Shown here piece by piece: positions 1 through 9,257 of a stretch of DNA of 64,000 nt (positions within the stretch are counted from its first letter, which is position 1; each line of letters opens with the position of its first letter). A model generated the notes under the pieces. That model worked only from the letters and a program-made list of their open reading frames with translations, was not told where the DNA came from and did no database searches. The DNA comes from Falciphora oryzae (taxonomy: Eukaryota > Ascomycota > Sordariomycetes > Magnaporthales > Magnaporthaceae). A program made the position numbers and the translations under genes. Location: positions 349,521 to 413,520 of the forward strand of contig JNVV01000009.1 of assembly GCA_000733355.1 (NCBI GenBank), read 5' to 3'.

Positions 1-2094
1 TTGCATTAAAGCTTTAATAAAGGTTTTATCCGCGAGCTTTTGCTCGTAAGTGATCCCTGCCTTTTGGAAGGCTTCGAGGAATTCGGCGTCGTCCGTAAGG
101 ATTTGACCTTTATTGGCATATACCAAATCGGCGATACTTTCGGGTAGCGAGGATCGGACGAAATCCCGGAAGGTCGTACCGGTCTATCGGGTAGTGATAT
201 TGTACTGCCCTAGCTCCGTTAGGTAGCCGACGATATCGCCGTTGTACTTTAGGGACCGGAGCTTTTTGGCATCGGTTCGTTCTTCGTTAGGGTTTTTATA
301 GTGTTTTTTTAGCGACGAAGCGTATTTTTTCCAGGAATTTTGAACGTTTATGGATTCTAGTGAACGTGCCCTGGCTACGTGCTATTGGAGGGCGGCTCCT
401 TTTAGGAGGGACCTAACCCAAGTGATGCGGTGCGGGTTACCCGTGAAGCTTTGGGGGCAGGCGTTTATATAAGCTTGTACTACGAATTATTAGTTTTTAA
501 ATTTGGTGCGATCCTTTTCGAAAGCGCTGGGGGTTTTGAGTTGTACGGGGTTGATTATAAAAACCGTGCTTTGGGGAGTTCCTTTAGGGGGTTGCGAAGC
601 CTTATCGCTTGGCGGAGAGGGTGATTGGAATAGCCGTGGCTTTTGGTTAGGAGGTTTCGGTGGCAGGTTATTATTGCTATTATTCGATTCCGAAGAGTCC
701 GAAAAGTCCGGATTACCGGCGGGTTGTCCTTGTGTCCGTCCCGGCGTAATGTTTGTGCGGGTTTGGTTTGTTTGGGTTTGTGAATCTTTTAGGGTCTTTT
801 TTATTTGTGCGGCTAGTAAGCCGGCGTTTGATCCGACGATCCGTTCCCGCGCTATCGAGCTTGTTTGTTTAAAAGCGGAAGGCGGAAGTATATCGGTATC
901 AATTTCGGCCTTATTTTCCTTAGTAGGGACGGGTACGTCCTGGGGAGAGCTTCGGTTTGATCCGGGTTGTTGAGACGATCGTTGCAGGGCCGAAAATATA
1001 GTAGCCGATTTAGGCCGCTTTCTTTGTGCTGTAAGCCGCCGGCTTTCCCGTACGGCGTTTTTAACAAGCTGGCGAGTTTGGGCTAATATGCGTCGCTTGG
1101 TTTCGGTGAGAGCTTCGGGCGAAATATGCTTTTTGGTTAGGAGATTTTGGATTTGGGCATTTTTATCGACGGCCTAGTTAGTAATTTCTTTTTCGAAGGT
1201 GGAAAGCCGTGTTTGTAAGTTTTGCAAGTGGTTTTGTTGGGCCCGAGTAACGTTCCGAAGCTGAATTAGGGCCTCCGAATGGGTTTGTTGCTTTTTGGCT
1301 AAAGTGGTAACCGTAGCTTAAATTTGTTGTGCAAATGCCTGGCTTTTTCCGATGATCCGTTGCCGGAATGCCTTTTGTTGCTTGGCAGAAGCGATTAGGC
1401 CTTCTTTATATAAGGAGACGACGGTACTGTACGCGTGGGTGATGTGGTTGTAATGGGTTTTGATTTCGCGGATTTGTTCCCGATCGGCGAGGATTTCCTG
1501 GCTTATATTTCGGGATAGGGCCGAAATTGCTTCGTGCGTATTGATGAATTTCCGCTGGATTTTAGTCATCCAGCCCGGGGGATCTTAAAGGCGTTTTACG
1601 GATATAAGGGCTTGTTGTTCGAGGGCTATGTTGAAAGGGGGTGCCGAATACAGGATAAGTGCCCTTTGATCGTCGAGCATAGGGGTATTTTGACGTTCTT
1701 TCGGTGCAGACCGGGAGGGGCCTTCGGGGGCTTTTCCGGCCGCTTTTTCAGATTGGGCCGGCATGGTATCGGTAGGTATACCGGAATCGCTGGGTAAAGA
1801 AGGTGATTTCGTTGATTCCCGGGCCGGCATGCTAAAGTCGCTTGGTAGGGAAGGAGATGTCGTTGCAAACGAAATGAGGGGGTCCGGTTCTTTGTATTTC
1901 TGGGCAGCGTAAAATCCCAAACGTACAAGGGAGATTTTCCGGCCTTTTTTGGAGTCCCGTGATTTCGCTAGGGCGATTGAGAAGGTGAAACGACCTTTTT
2001 GTATATTTTTTTCGCTTTTACCCGTTCGAGAACACCGGTGACAGTTAAAATGTTTGTGGTGTGGCCCTAGGGTTTTATTCGCTAAAGAAGGCAA
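1..2094 (-). pseudogene. Retrotransposon gag-like polyprotein, interrupted by stops
   Basis: One minus-strand frame stays readable from 2094 to the left edge with about eight in-frame stops (for example near 1585, 1318, 1175, 530, 400 and 195). Its N-terminal part is a Gln-rich coiled coil, followed by a low-complexity Ser/Pro/Asn linker (about 1000-600). A capsid-like domain (about 480-1) follows, with the layout usual in fungal Gag: an aromatic-rich N-terminus, then SLLKGAAL followed by a Trp position, then a Trp-Lys-Lys-Tyr helix region. Two stops (about 399 and 195) are TAG at places where Trp fits, so TGG-to-TAG changes are likely. No protease or reverse transcriptase is present before the window edge. 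The Gag assignment is from general resemblance. Confidence 0.6.
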
Positions 2095-3145
2095 CAGTTG
2101 GGGTTTGGGGGTACCGACTGACAGGGCCTTTCTAGAGCTTAGGAGGAAAGATAGTGAGGCTTCCGTTAGGGGGCAGAGCGAAAAGAAAGATTATTTGTAA
2201 CAAGGGGTTAAAAACGGCTTGGAGAAAGAATCTTTAAATTGCAGATAATCTTTCTATGGGCTTAAAAGATGCTTGAGGAAGAAGGAATCTTTTATGGAGG
2301 ATATAGGAGATGGCAGGGTTTATATAAACCACCTTGTGATCCGTGCGAAGTATTGAGTACATGATTCACACTGCCCCTCCGGCCTTCGGCCTTTGGGCCT
2401 CGGGGCCGTTGGGCACCTATACCGGTTCCCGGACCTTCTGTGGGGCCGATTAGGCGAGTCCACAGGTTCTTCCGTGTGACAGATATGCCAAAATCGCTTG
2501 GTAGGGAAGGAGATGTCGTTACAAACGAAATAAAGGGGTCCGGTTCCCTGTATTTTTGGGCAGCGTAAAATCCCAAAGGTACAAGGGAAATCCTCCGGCC
2601 TTTTTTGGAATCCCGTGATTTCGCCAGGGCGATTAAAAGGGTGAAACGACCGTTTTATATATTCTTTTCGCTTTTACCCGTTCGAAAACACCGGTAACAG
2701 TTAAAATGTTTGTGGTGTGGCCCTAGGGTTTTATTCGCTAAAGCAGGCAACAGTTGGGGCTTAGGGGTACCGATTGACAGGGCCTTTCCAAAGCTTAGGA
2801 GGAAAGATAGTGAGGCTTCCGTTAGGGGGCAGAGCGTAGAAAGATTATTTGTAATAAGGGGTCAAAAACGGCTTGGAGAAAGAATCTTTAGATTGCAGAT
2901 AATCTTTCTATGGGCTTAAGAGATGCTTAAGGAGGAAGGAATCTCTCGTGAAGGACATAGGAGATGGCAGGGTTTATATAAACCCTTTGTGATCCGTGCG
3001 AAGTATCGAGTACATGATTCACACTGCCTTCCGACCTTCACCGCTTGGCCTTAGGGCCGTTAACCGCCTATGCGGGTCTTTAAACCTCCGTGAGGCCGAC
3101 TCGTGATGCCGACTAGTTGGGTCCACGGGTTTTTTCCGTGTAACA
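1829..3145 (-). repeat. Tandem duplication of the retroelement 5' leader, about 660-bp period
   Basis: Copy 1 (about 1829-2481) and copy 2 (about 2482-3145) are direct repeats that align almost end to end at roughly 85-90% identity by eye, apart from a diverged GC-rich stretch (2375-2460 versus 3029-3125). Both copies begin, in minus orientation, with TGTYACACGG, carry the same TATATAA box, and include the first codons of the gag-like frame. The arrangement is LTR/leader, LTR/leader, gag, rather than one leader. Slippage during reverse transcription or unequal exchange could produce it. Confidence 0.75.
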
Positions 3146-3278
3146 CTGCCGGTCGTAAGGAGACGGCGACCTTTCTTTCCACATCGCTTTCTTGGGTGCA
3201 CTGGTGGGCGCCATCGGCACCCGCCAACTCCTTACAAATAAAAGGGATACTACCCATGCCGTAGGCGTCGATGGCGAG
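3146..3278 (-). pseudogene. Orphan last exon of a secreted-protein paralogue, cut by the LTR
   Basis: The minus-strand reading frame begins after a splice-acceptor-like AG (3279-3280) with codons for LAIDAYGMGSIPFIC and ends, still open, exactly at the LTR boundary at 3145. It aligns codon by codon with the last exon of the gene at 6230-6857. Of the first 14 differing codons about 10 are silent third-position changes, and the one gap is an in-frame 9-bp difference (GATGGCGCC). That pattern shows both copies evolved as protein-coding sequence before this one was broken. No matching upstream exon is visible in 3280-3760, so the copy is both truncated and interrupted. Confidence 0.7.
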
Positions 3279-3280
3279 CT

Positions 3281-4073
3281 TAATTGGAACAAGTTGAGGA
3301 TTTTGGCTCCACGGAGGAATGAATCACAACCCCAGGGGCGGGGCACATTAAGGCTGTCTGTTGGTAGGAGTAGGTACTCCCGTAGGCACGGAGATCTCCA
3401 AACAGGGTGAGCAATGATCACTTATATCAGAGGAATCATTCTATATTGTGCACTAAGACGGAAAGGACCTACCTGCCAGAGAGGGAGCAAGAGGGAGGCT
3501 ATATATACACGTTCTGGATCGGCCAAAGGCTGTTCCCCTATTCCCCAATCTCGCGGGTCCACCGGCCCTCTCTATGCTCTACCGATTGCCTGCGCCGGTC
3601 AACGCAATCCAACACTGTCGATGTTATGGCAGACGCTCCCGAGACGCAGGGCGGTAGGGCTTTCTGGATTGATATCGAAGTTTGGGGTTTGAAAGTAGTC
3701 GAGCTTCGGCCAAAGCTCCTGCAAGAGGCTATCAACCTAATGAAATAGTAGTTTTTTTTTATACAACCGGGACGTGGAGGATGTCGCACGGATGTGCCAC
3801 TACAGCATACTGAATTTCAAGGCGACTCACTCAGCCCAACCGGGCCAGCCTTAGTAAGCATAATACCCAACCGCCAGCTCGCTCGTCTAAAAGCGCGATG
3901 ACGTTAGCTCCTTACCCGCTATGGATCCGAATACAAAAGCCGGGCCTCTAACCCCACGTATTTGGAATAACCCTCTAGTCACCTAATTATCTTTATACCG
4001 ACACCACAAACCACCGTCGCCATGAAAGTCCAGCCTCTCTTCCACAAAGTAACAATGCTATCAGAATGCCATC
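3281..4073. other. Intergenic stretch between exon relic and HET pseudogene
   Basis: No supported gene. Short overlapping open frames occur on both strands, with no recognisable domain, no codon pattern and no splice-supported structure. No second piece of the secreted-protein paralogue was found here. Confidence 0.5.
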
Positions 4074-6103
4074 ATGCTATGTGACTCTTGTCGAGCCATT
4101 TTCTCTACCGCCGACGTTGGCCGTGCCAGATTCAGGGATGAAAACGCGCGGCCACATCATCGGACCTACCACTCCCTCAAAACGGCAGTCGAGCTTGGTT
4201 GCTTCATATGCAACGGCCTCTGGGAGACATTAGAGCAGGCGGAGCAGGACTTCATCTCGGCCTCGGGCAGCCTGGAGCCGCAGCTCAGCACCCATGGGCG
4301 GCTGGAAGCCCATCACGCCGGCGGTTCGTCAACAGAGCCCAAGGATAGCTTTGTCACATCCTTCTCTCTGATGGAGAGCGACTTTATCCACCACCATATC
4401 GGCTGCACGTTGTTCATCGCGCTCAAGTCAACCGGGCCGCCGGCCCCGGAGATGACCGCAAGTGGCCTAGACTGGCGGGCTACGTTTGTAGTAGATCCTG
4501 TTGAACGTAGGTTACTGCCCTCCTGGTCCCTCCATATTCCGTCCATATCGACGCTGGCCAAACCATCCCGTTCGCTCTGGCATGGCAACTATTGACAATA
4601 GGCGGTCGTGCAAAACCGCAGCCCGCAATCACGATGCAAGGGCTTCCTCCGAGCACAAAGTTGGCTCAAACGTTGTTGGCTGCGAGGGAATGGATCGCAT
4701 CTTGCACAGAGAGCCATCAGAAATGCAGCCGCTCTACACAGGCTATTTCCTAGCATCCAACCCGCCTTCTTGATTGTGAGACTGAGCAGGATCCGGAGAT
4801 GATCCGTTTTATCGATACCAGCAGCCGTCGATGGGCCATATACAACACTAAGCCATTGCTGGGGCGCCGTGGATTGTCTACACCTTACAACCGACAATTA
4901 CACCGAATTCATGGACCATATTCCTATACCGAAACTCCCTCAGCTGTACCGAGATGCGGTTTACGTTACCAGACAGCTTGGCGTCAAATACCTTTGGATC
5001 GATTCTCTTTGTATCATTCAAAGGGGAGATGGATCGGCTGACTGGCTCCGTGAGGTCAAGCTCATGGACAAAGTATATACAACGTCGTTGTGCAACACCT
5101 CTGCCTTGGACGCACCGGATGGCCATCATCCTATGTTTTGCACCCGCAACCCAGAGCTACTTTATCCACAAACCATACAGTTCAGATCCTACAACTCAAC
5201 CCAGTTCTCCCCTATATCGGAAATCCACCATTACGACATCTGGGGCGCCCAGGTTTGCAAAGCTCTACTCAATACCCGGGCGTGGGTCTTCCAGGAGCGA
5301 CTCCTTTCACCACGCATCCTCCAATTCGGCCACAGCCAGGTGTTGTGGGAATGCCAGACGCAGGAGGCTTCCGAGGTCTACCCATCCGGCCTGCCGCCGT
5401 TTTCTGCCGACGAATGGTACACCCAGTTCAAATCTCTCTTGGACCACCAACACACACACCCGAAAACGTGCTGTGGAAAAGCTGGACACGAATCGCCGAA
5501 GCCTACACGGCTTGCGGCATCACCTTTCCCACGGACAGGCTGGCGGCCCTTTCAGCGGTTGCAAAGCACGCGGCAAACACCCTGCAAGACGATTACGTCG
5601 CCGGCATGTGGCACCGCTCCCTGGGCTACGACCTGCTCTGGTTTGTTGTGCGAGGGACCCGCCACGCAAGCGGCCGGGTGGATGCGGTTGCAAGGAGTGC
5701 TAAAGCGGCTGGCGCTGTTGCCGTCCCATGACAGTGGTGGCTCCTCCTCCCCTGCAGAGAATCACCCGGGCTGGAAGATCTTTGTCGATGATGCCCCGTC
5801 CAGCAGTTTGCTCGGCAAGGCTTCGTGGCCCGAGAGGACCGATTCGGAGGTGGCACTCGACGCCCCCCCCCCCCCCACGAGTATGAAGAAGGCGGCTTCA
5901 GCGAGGAGAATGCGAACGGAAGCCTGTATTGGATGCCGGCTTCGGTTGAAGACAACGGACGGGGGAGCATTCATATATTTGTACTTGAAAAGCTGGATCG
6001 GGATCTCGACAGCCCTGTTTTCCGTCGTGTCGGGATGGCGATCGGCCAGGCCCTTCCTGTACAGCAGACGGTTCTAGGAAGCAATGCCGAGGGCGAGGAA
6101 TGA
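4074..6103 (+). pseudogene. HET-domain (heterokaryon incompatibility) protein, broken
   Basis: HET proteins are cytoplasmic death-inducing switches in fungal non-self recognition. The N-terminal section (4074-4595) holds Cys pairs, followed by a W-x3-C-x3-H-x2-C segment (4690-4730). The core TLSHCWG motif is at about 4840-4863, LWIDSLCIIQ at about 4990-5020, and RAWVFQERLLSPR at about 5278-5315, which are the three hallmark HET blocks. They do not share one frame: the coding frame shifts near 4600, near 4830 (inside the TLSHCWG approach), in the CA-rich tract near 5450, and again near 5700-5880 beside a 12-C homopolymer. A TAG lies in the 4740s frame. The shifts at 4830 and 5450 are too tight for introns. 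Either the gene is dead or this stretch has several sequencing errors. Confidence 0.8.
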
Positions 6104-6229
6104 CTTGGTCAAGATTATTAGAAGCAGTTTCAATCTGTAATCATAGTGTAGTGATAGTCATTAATACCTAGCTAGCAACAGCTTCCCATCCATCCTGTTG
6201 GAGGAGGAATCCATGTCAAGCGCGGACTA

Positions 6230-6857
6230 TCATCGGCCTTCTGCTGGTCTTGACGAGACGGTAACCTTAATCTCTACATCGCTCTCCTGAGTGCACCGGT
6301 GGGCACCCGCCAACTCTTGGCAGATGAAAGGGATGCTACCTGTGCCATAGGCGTCGATGGCGAGTCTGTGGTCGGGAAAGGTTGAAGGTGTTAGCTTTGT
6401 GAAGGAGTGGCCGACATGGAGTCATAAGGACACGAAGAAAAGAAAAAGAAAAAAGAAGGAAAAAAAAAGAAAGAGAAGATGGAGGGGAAAGCGAAGAGTC
6501 CGATCGCCATCCAAACGGGCACACATACGGACTCCCCGGATCCTTGTCACTACAGATCCACGTCCCCTGCACCGCGAGCTCGTTGGCGGCCGGATCGTAG
6601 CGGTACGAGCTCCGGGGCGCGGTCGGCTCGCGCGTGTTGTGGCCGCAGTTGACCCACTCGGACGGCGACACGACGGCCCCGGCCCCCGACGACGCGCACG
6701 GCTCGCTGTCACCCGTCAGCTCGTTGCCGAGCCGGAAGCTGAAGTCGGTCGCCTCGTCACCCCCGGGCCGCCGGGTCATGGCCGCGCCGAACACGCGCAG
6801 CGTCTTGAGGGCGAGCGACCGGTCCGTGCAGTTGCCGCCCTTGACCTGGCGCGGCGG
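6230..6857 (-). CDS. Secreted Cys-rich protein, tentatively AltA1-like; 5' end in gap
   Basis: Two exons are visible. The upstream one runs from the assembly gap to 6529; the intron is 6366-6528 (163 nt; GTATGT donor, GCTAAC branch, CACAG acceptor); the last exon is 6365-6230 and ends in TGA. The phase matches exactly (AGT CC|A CTC). The protein has a Phe-rich strand segment, an LAVQGTWICSDKDP block, and further Cys in the last exon (PFIC, RCTQ). This spacing of Cys, Trp and DKDP resembles AltA1-like small secreted proteins of plant-associated fungi; that family call is from memory and tentative. Start codon and any signal peptide are lost in the gap at 6858-6920. The last exon has a broken paralogue at 3146-3278. 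Confidence 0.6.
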
Positions 6858-6920
6858 NNNNNNNNNNNNNNNNNNNNNNNNNNNNNNNNNNNNNNNNNNN
6901 NNNNNNNNNNNNNNNNNNNN
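6858..6920. other. Assembly gap (63 N)
   Basis: A run of N removes the 5' part of the secreted-protein gene. A 31-nt poly-T tract (6962-6992) lies just beyond it, which probably explains the assembly break. Confidence 0.99.
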
Positions 6921-6959
6921 GGTTTGTGGATTGTGAGAAACGGTATTCCAGTCCGGGTT

Positions 6960-6961
<2 letters not shown>

Positions 6962-6992
<31 letters not shown>
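6962..6992. repeat. Poly-T tract, 31 nt
   Basis: An uninterrupted T run (A on the minus strand) next to the assembly gap. On the minus strand it lies upstream of the 6230-6857 gene, so it may be a poly(dA:dT) promoter element or a retroposon tail. Confidence 0.9.
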
Positions 6993-6993
<1 letters not shown>

Positions 6994-7910
6994 GCTCGTC
7001 GTTTTTGGGACGCTAGGTTGGTTGGGGGCTCGGATCTCTGGATAGACCTACACCGACCCGACGCAGAGGGCAGCAGCAGCCTTCACAAGCAGACTCTTCA
7101 TCCTGCCTTTTGCGGCTTCGATTCTTCCAAAGGAAATTCCAACGAGACGACTACAGGAGCCGTGAACATTTTTCGCACCTCCGCTGGGGTTGGCATTTTT
7201 GAATACATCTTGAAGAAAACGCAGAGTCGTCCTGGGTTGACGTCAACTCAGCTCCCGAGGCTGGTGCCGTTCATATCCCGCCCTATGTAGCCCATTTAGC
7301 ATGAAATCGAGTCCAATCTGTGAATATGGGCTGCCGCTACGCGTGCGGGGGCGCGAGACAGCACTATCGCCCGCGAGAGGGGAGGCTAAAATGGATCATT
7401 GCCGCTTGGGGCTGGAGGCTGTCCGCGATGGGACTGGGTGATCCCGGGATGGGCCGAAACAAATCGGCAGTTGTTTACCCCCAAATACAAGCGACAGCCA
7501 TCATCCCAGAGGAACTAGTCCAGGCTCATGCCAAGTCGCATAACTCCAAGTCGTGCTTCACACAATGCAAAGCCTGTCCTAGGCTGATGTCCACCGAGCT
7601 CGAGCCTCTAATCAGACTTGTTCACACATCACGACAAAGCAAGGCATTGATTGGGAGAAAGTTGGTTCCACGAGTTGCATTAAAGAACAGAAATGATATA
7701 CACAATCCACGACAAAAGGATGTCGCTAGTGACCCACAGCAAGACATATACAGCAACTCGAACGCCACGACCCTCCCAGAGAGCCTATCGAACAGGGTGA
7801 GCCCGGCACAGGCCGGCTAGATTTGACTCTGGCCGGCCGAAAAGGTTCTAGAGCAGTCCCTTATGTACCAGGGCAGAGAGGAAACAAGAAGCCCGAACAA
7901 GGGGGCCGAC
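6993..7910. other. Intergenic, nothing recognised
   Basis: About 0.9 kb between the gap and the stop codon of the gEgh16-like gene. It should hold the promoter of the gene on its left and the 3' UTR of the gene on its right. A 166-codon plus-strand open frame at 7320-7820 has no domain or signal and is not supported. Confidence 0.45.
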
Positions 7911-9011
7911 TTAGGCGTCGATCTCCTCGGACAGGACATCCCTGGCCCACTTGAGGGCGACCATGGCGGTGGCGCGCCTGTTAAGCTGCATCTCCCTCTT
8001 CTCAAGCTCGCGCCTGTTGTTCCTGTTGGCCTTGGCCTTGTTGGCCTTGGCGGCGGCGGCGCCACCGTTGGCCTTGTTCGCCTTGTTGGCCCTGTTCGCC
8101 TTGTTGGCCTTGTTCGCCTTGGCCTTGTTGGCCTTGTTACCCTTGGCCTTGTTGGCCTTGTTGCCACGGTTCTGGCCACCGCCGGCGCCAGCAGCCTGGG
8201 CCTGCTTCTGGTTCTGGACGAGTTGGGGGTTCAGCTTGAGCAGAGCGTCGACGACGGCGGTGCCCTGCTGCGACTCGTTGGTGGCGGCGGCGCTGGCGGC
8301 GGCGACGTCCTTGAAGGCCTTGGTGTTGCCAGCGACCAGGTTCAGGACACCCTCCAGGGTGTTGGCGGCCTTGATCTCGTCGGGCTTGTTGACGTTGGGG
8401 GTGGTGTCGGTCTGCTGGATGGGCCAGCAGCTACCAAAGTTCTGGGCGTTGCGGCAGCGGATCGTACCAATGTCACCGGTCGAGCCTGTAGTATTCAACT
8501 GTTAGTGACCGGGGACTGCGTTGTCCTAGGACGCCGGTGTGTTGATGCACTCACCTCCGATCAGCTTCATATCGGCCGGGAGGTCGATAGTAAGCTTGAC
8601 CTGGCCGTTGCCGGCGTTGGTCTGCTGAACCTTGAGCGGGGTCTGACCGGTGGCACCGTTGCCGTTGCTGGTGAGGTCCATATCGCACTTGATCTGACTG
8701 TTGCCCTGAACCTTGAAGAGGGCCTCAACCTTACCACCCTTCTTGACCTTGGTGACCTTGTTGGCGGCAATGGCATCCTCGGTGTTCTGGCCGATGTCGA
8801 TGTTGCCGTTCAGCAGCGTCCGGCCGCACTGGTTGACAACATTGCCCTTGATCTCCTCGTCGTTGATGATCTGGGCATCCTTGGGGTCGTTGTTCTTGAG
8901 CTGGAGGGGGCCGCTCGTGCCACTGTCGCCCTTGGCGCTGATCAGGATGACCTGGGCGTTGGTCATGGCCAGGAGGGCCGTAAGGGCCAGGGCACGGGTG
9001 AAGTAAACCAT
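7911..9011 (-). CDS. gEgh16/MAS (GAS1/GAS2)-like secreted protein with NKA-repeat tail
   Basis: Exons are 9011-8555 and 8485-7911; the 69-nt intron has GTGAGT, CACTAACA and CTACAG signals; the product is 343 residues. ATG at 9011 opens a signal peptide (TRALALTALLAMTNAQ). The body matches the gEgh16/MAS family known from powdery mildew and Magnaporthe appressoria: KCDMDLTSNGNGATGQ, then ADMKLIGGSTGDIGTIRC, then a Trp-Pro-Ile-Gln-Gln-Thr-Asp-Thr-Thr-Pro segment. After it comes an unusual tail (about residues 258-305) of Asn-Lys-Ala repeats, then KR and RR dibasic sites and an acidic end. The family is secreted and linked to host penetration; its biochemical activity is unknown. The tail is strongly basic and may bind cell wall or nucleic acid, which is inference. 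Confidence 0.88.
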
Positions 9012-9251
9012 TTTGATGGATTAAAAATGGAATGCGAAGGAAAGGTAAACAAGTCTGTCTGGGGTGCGACTGCGTGGGAAAAGGTGTGCCCGGCACTAGA
9101 GAATGGAAGCAAAGGAAGGAATACAGCGAAGAGAATGCTGCTGTGGGTGAAAACAGACAGGCCTGCTGGAGGTTGGTGAAGGAGAGAAGAGAAGAGAAAC
9201 GGATGATGAAGGATGTCCTGTCGCTCTAATATCTGTTCTGGGCAGAGGCGG

Positions 9252-9257
9252 TTTATA
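9252..9257 (-). promoter_or_regulatory. TATA box of the gEgh16-like gene
   Basis: TATAAA on the minus strand about 240 bp upstream of the ATG at 9011, in a GTGTATAAACCG context. Leader length is plausible for a strongly expressed fungal gene. Confidence 0.45.

Larger units (their letters stand above)
1..3145 (-). mobile_element. LTR retrotransposon, left-truncated by the window edge
   Basis: The element reads on the minus strand. Its 5' boundary is at 3145, where the minus strand begins TGTTACACGG, a typical TG-starting LTR end, immediately after coding sequence of a host gene (3146-3278). A second TG..ACACGG boundary lies at 2481. Between about 2094 and 1 a gag-like reading frame runs leftward and leaves the window, so pol and the 3' LTR are not visible. 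Each leader copy carries a TATATAA box on the minus strand (around 2321 and 2975), as expected of an LTR promoter. In-frame stops make the copy non-autonomous. I did not see a clear primer-binding site, and assignment to the Ty3 type rests only on the Gag-like protein. Confidence 0.75.

Noticed and set aside
6357..7016. Plus-strand frame reading through the N gap
   Set aside because: It is antisense to the spliced secreted-protein gene and depends on unknown bases.
7863..9179. Long plus-strand open frame of Leu/Gly/Val-rich protein
   Set aside because: It is the antisense shadow of the NKA-repeat gene on the minus strand.
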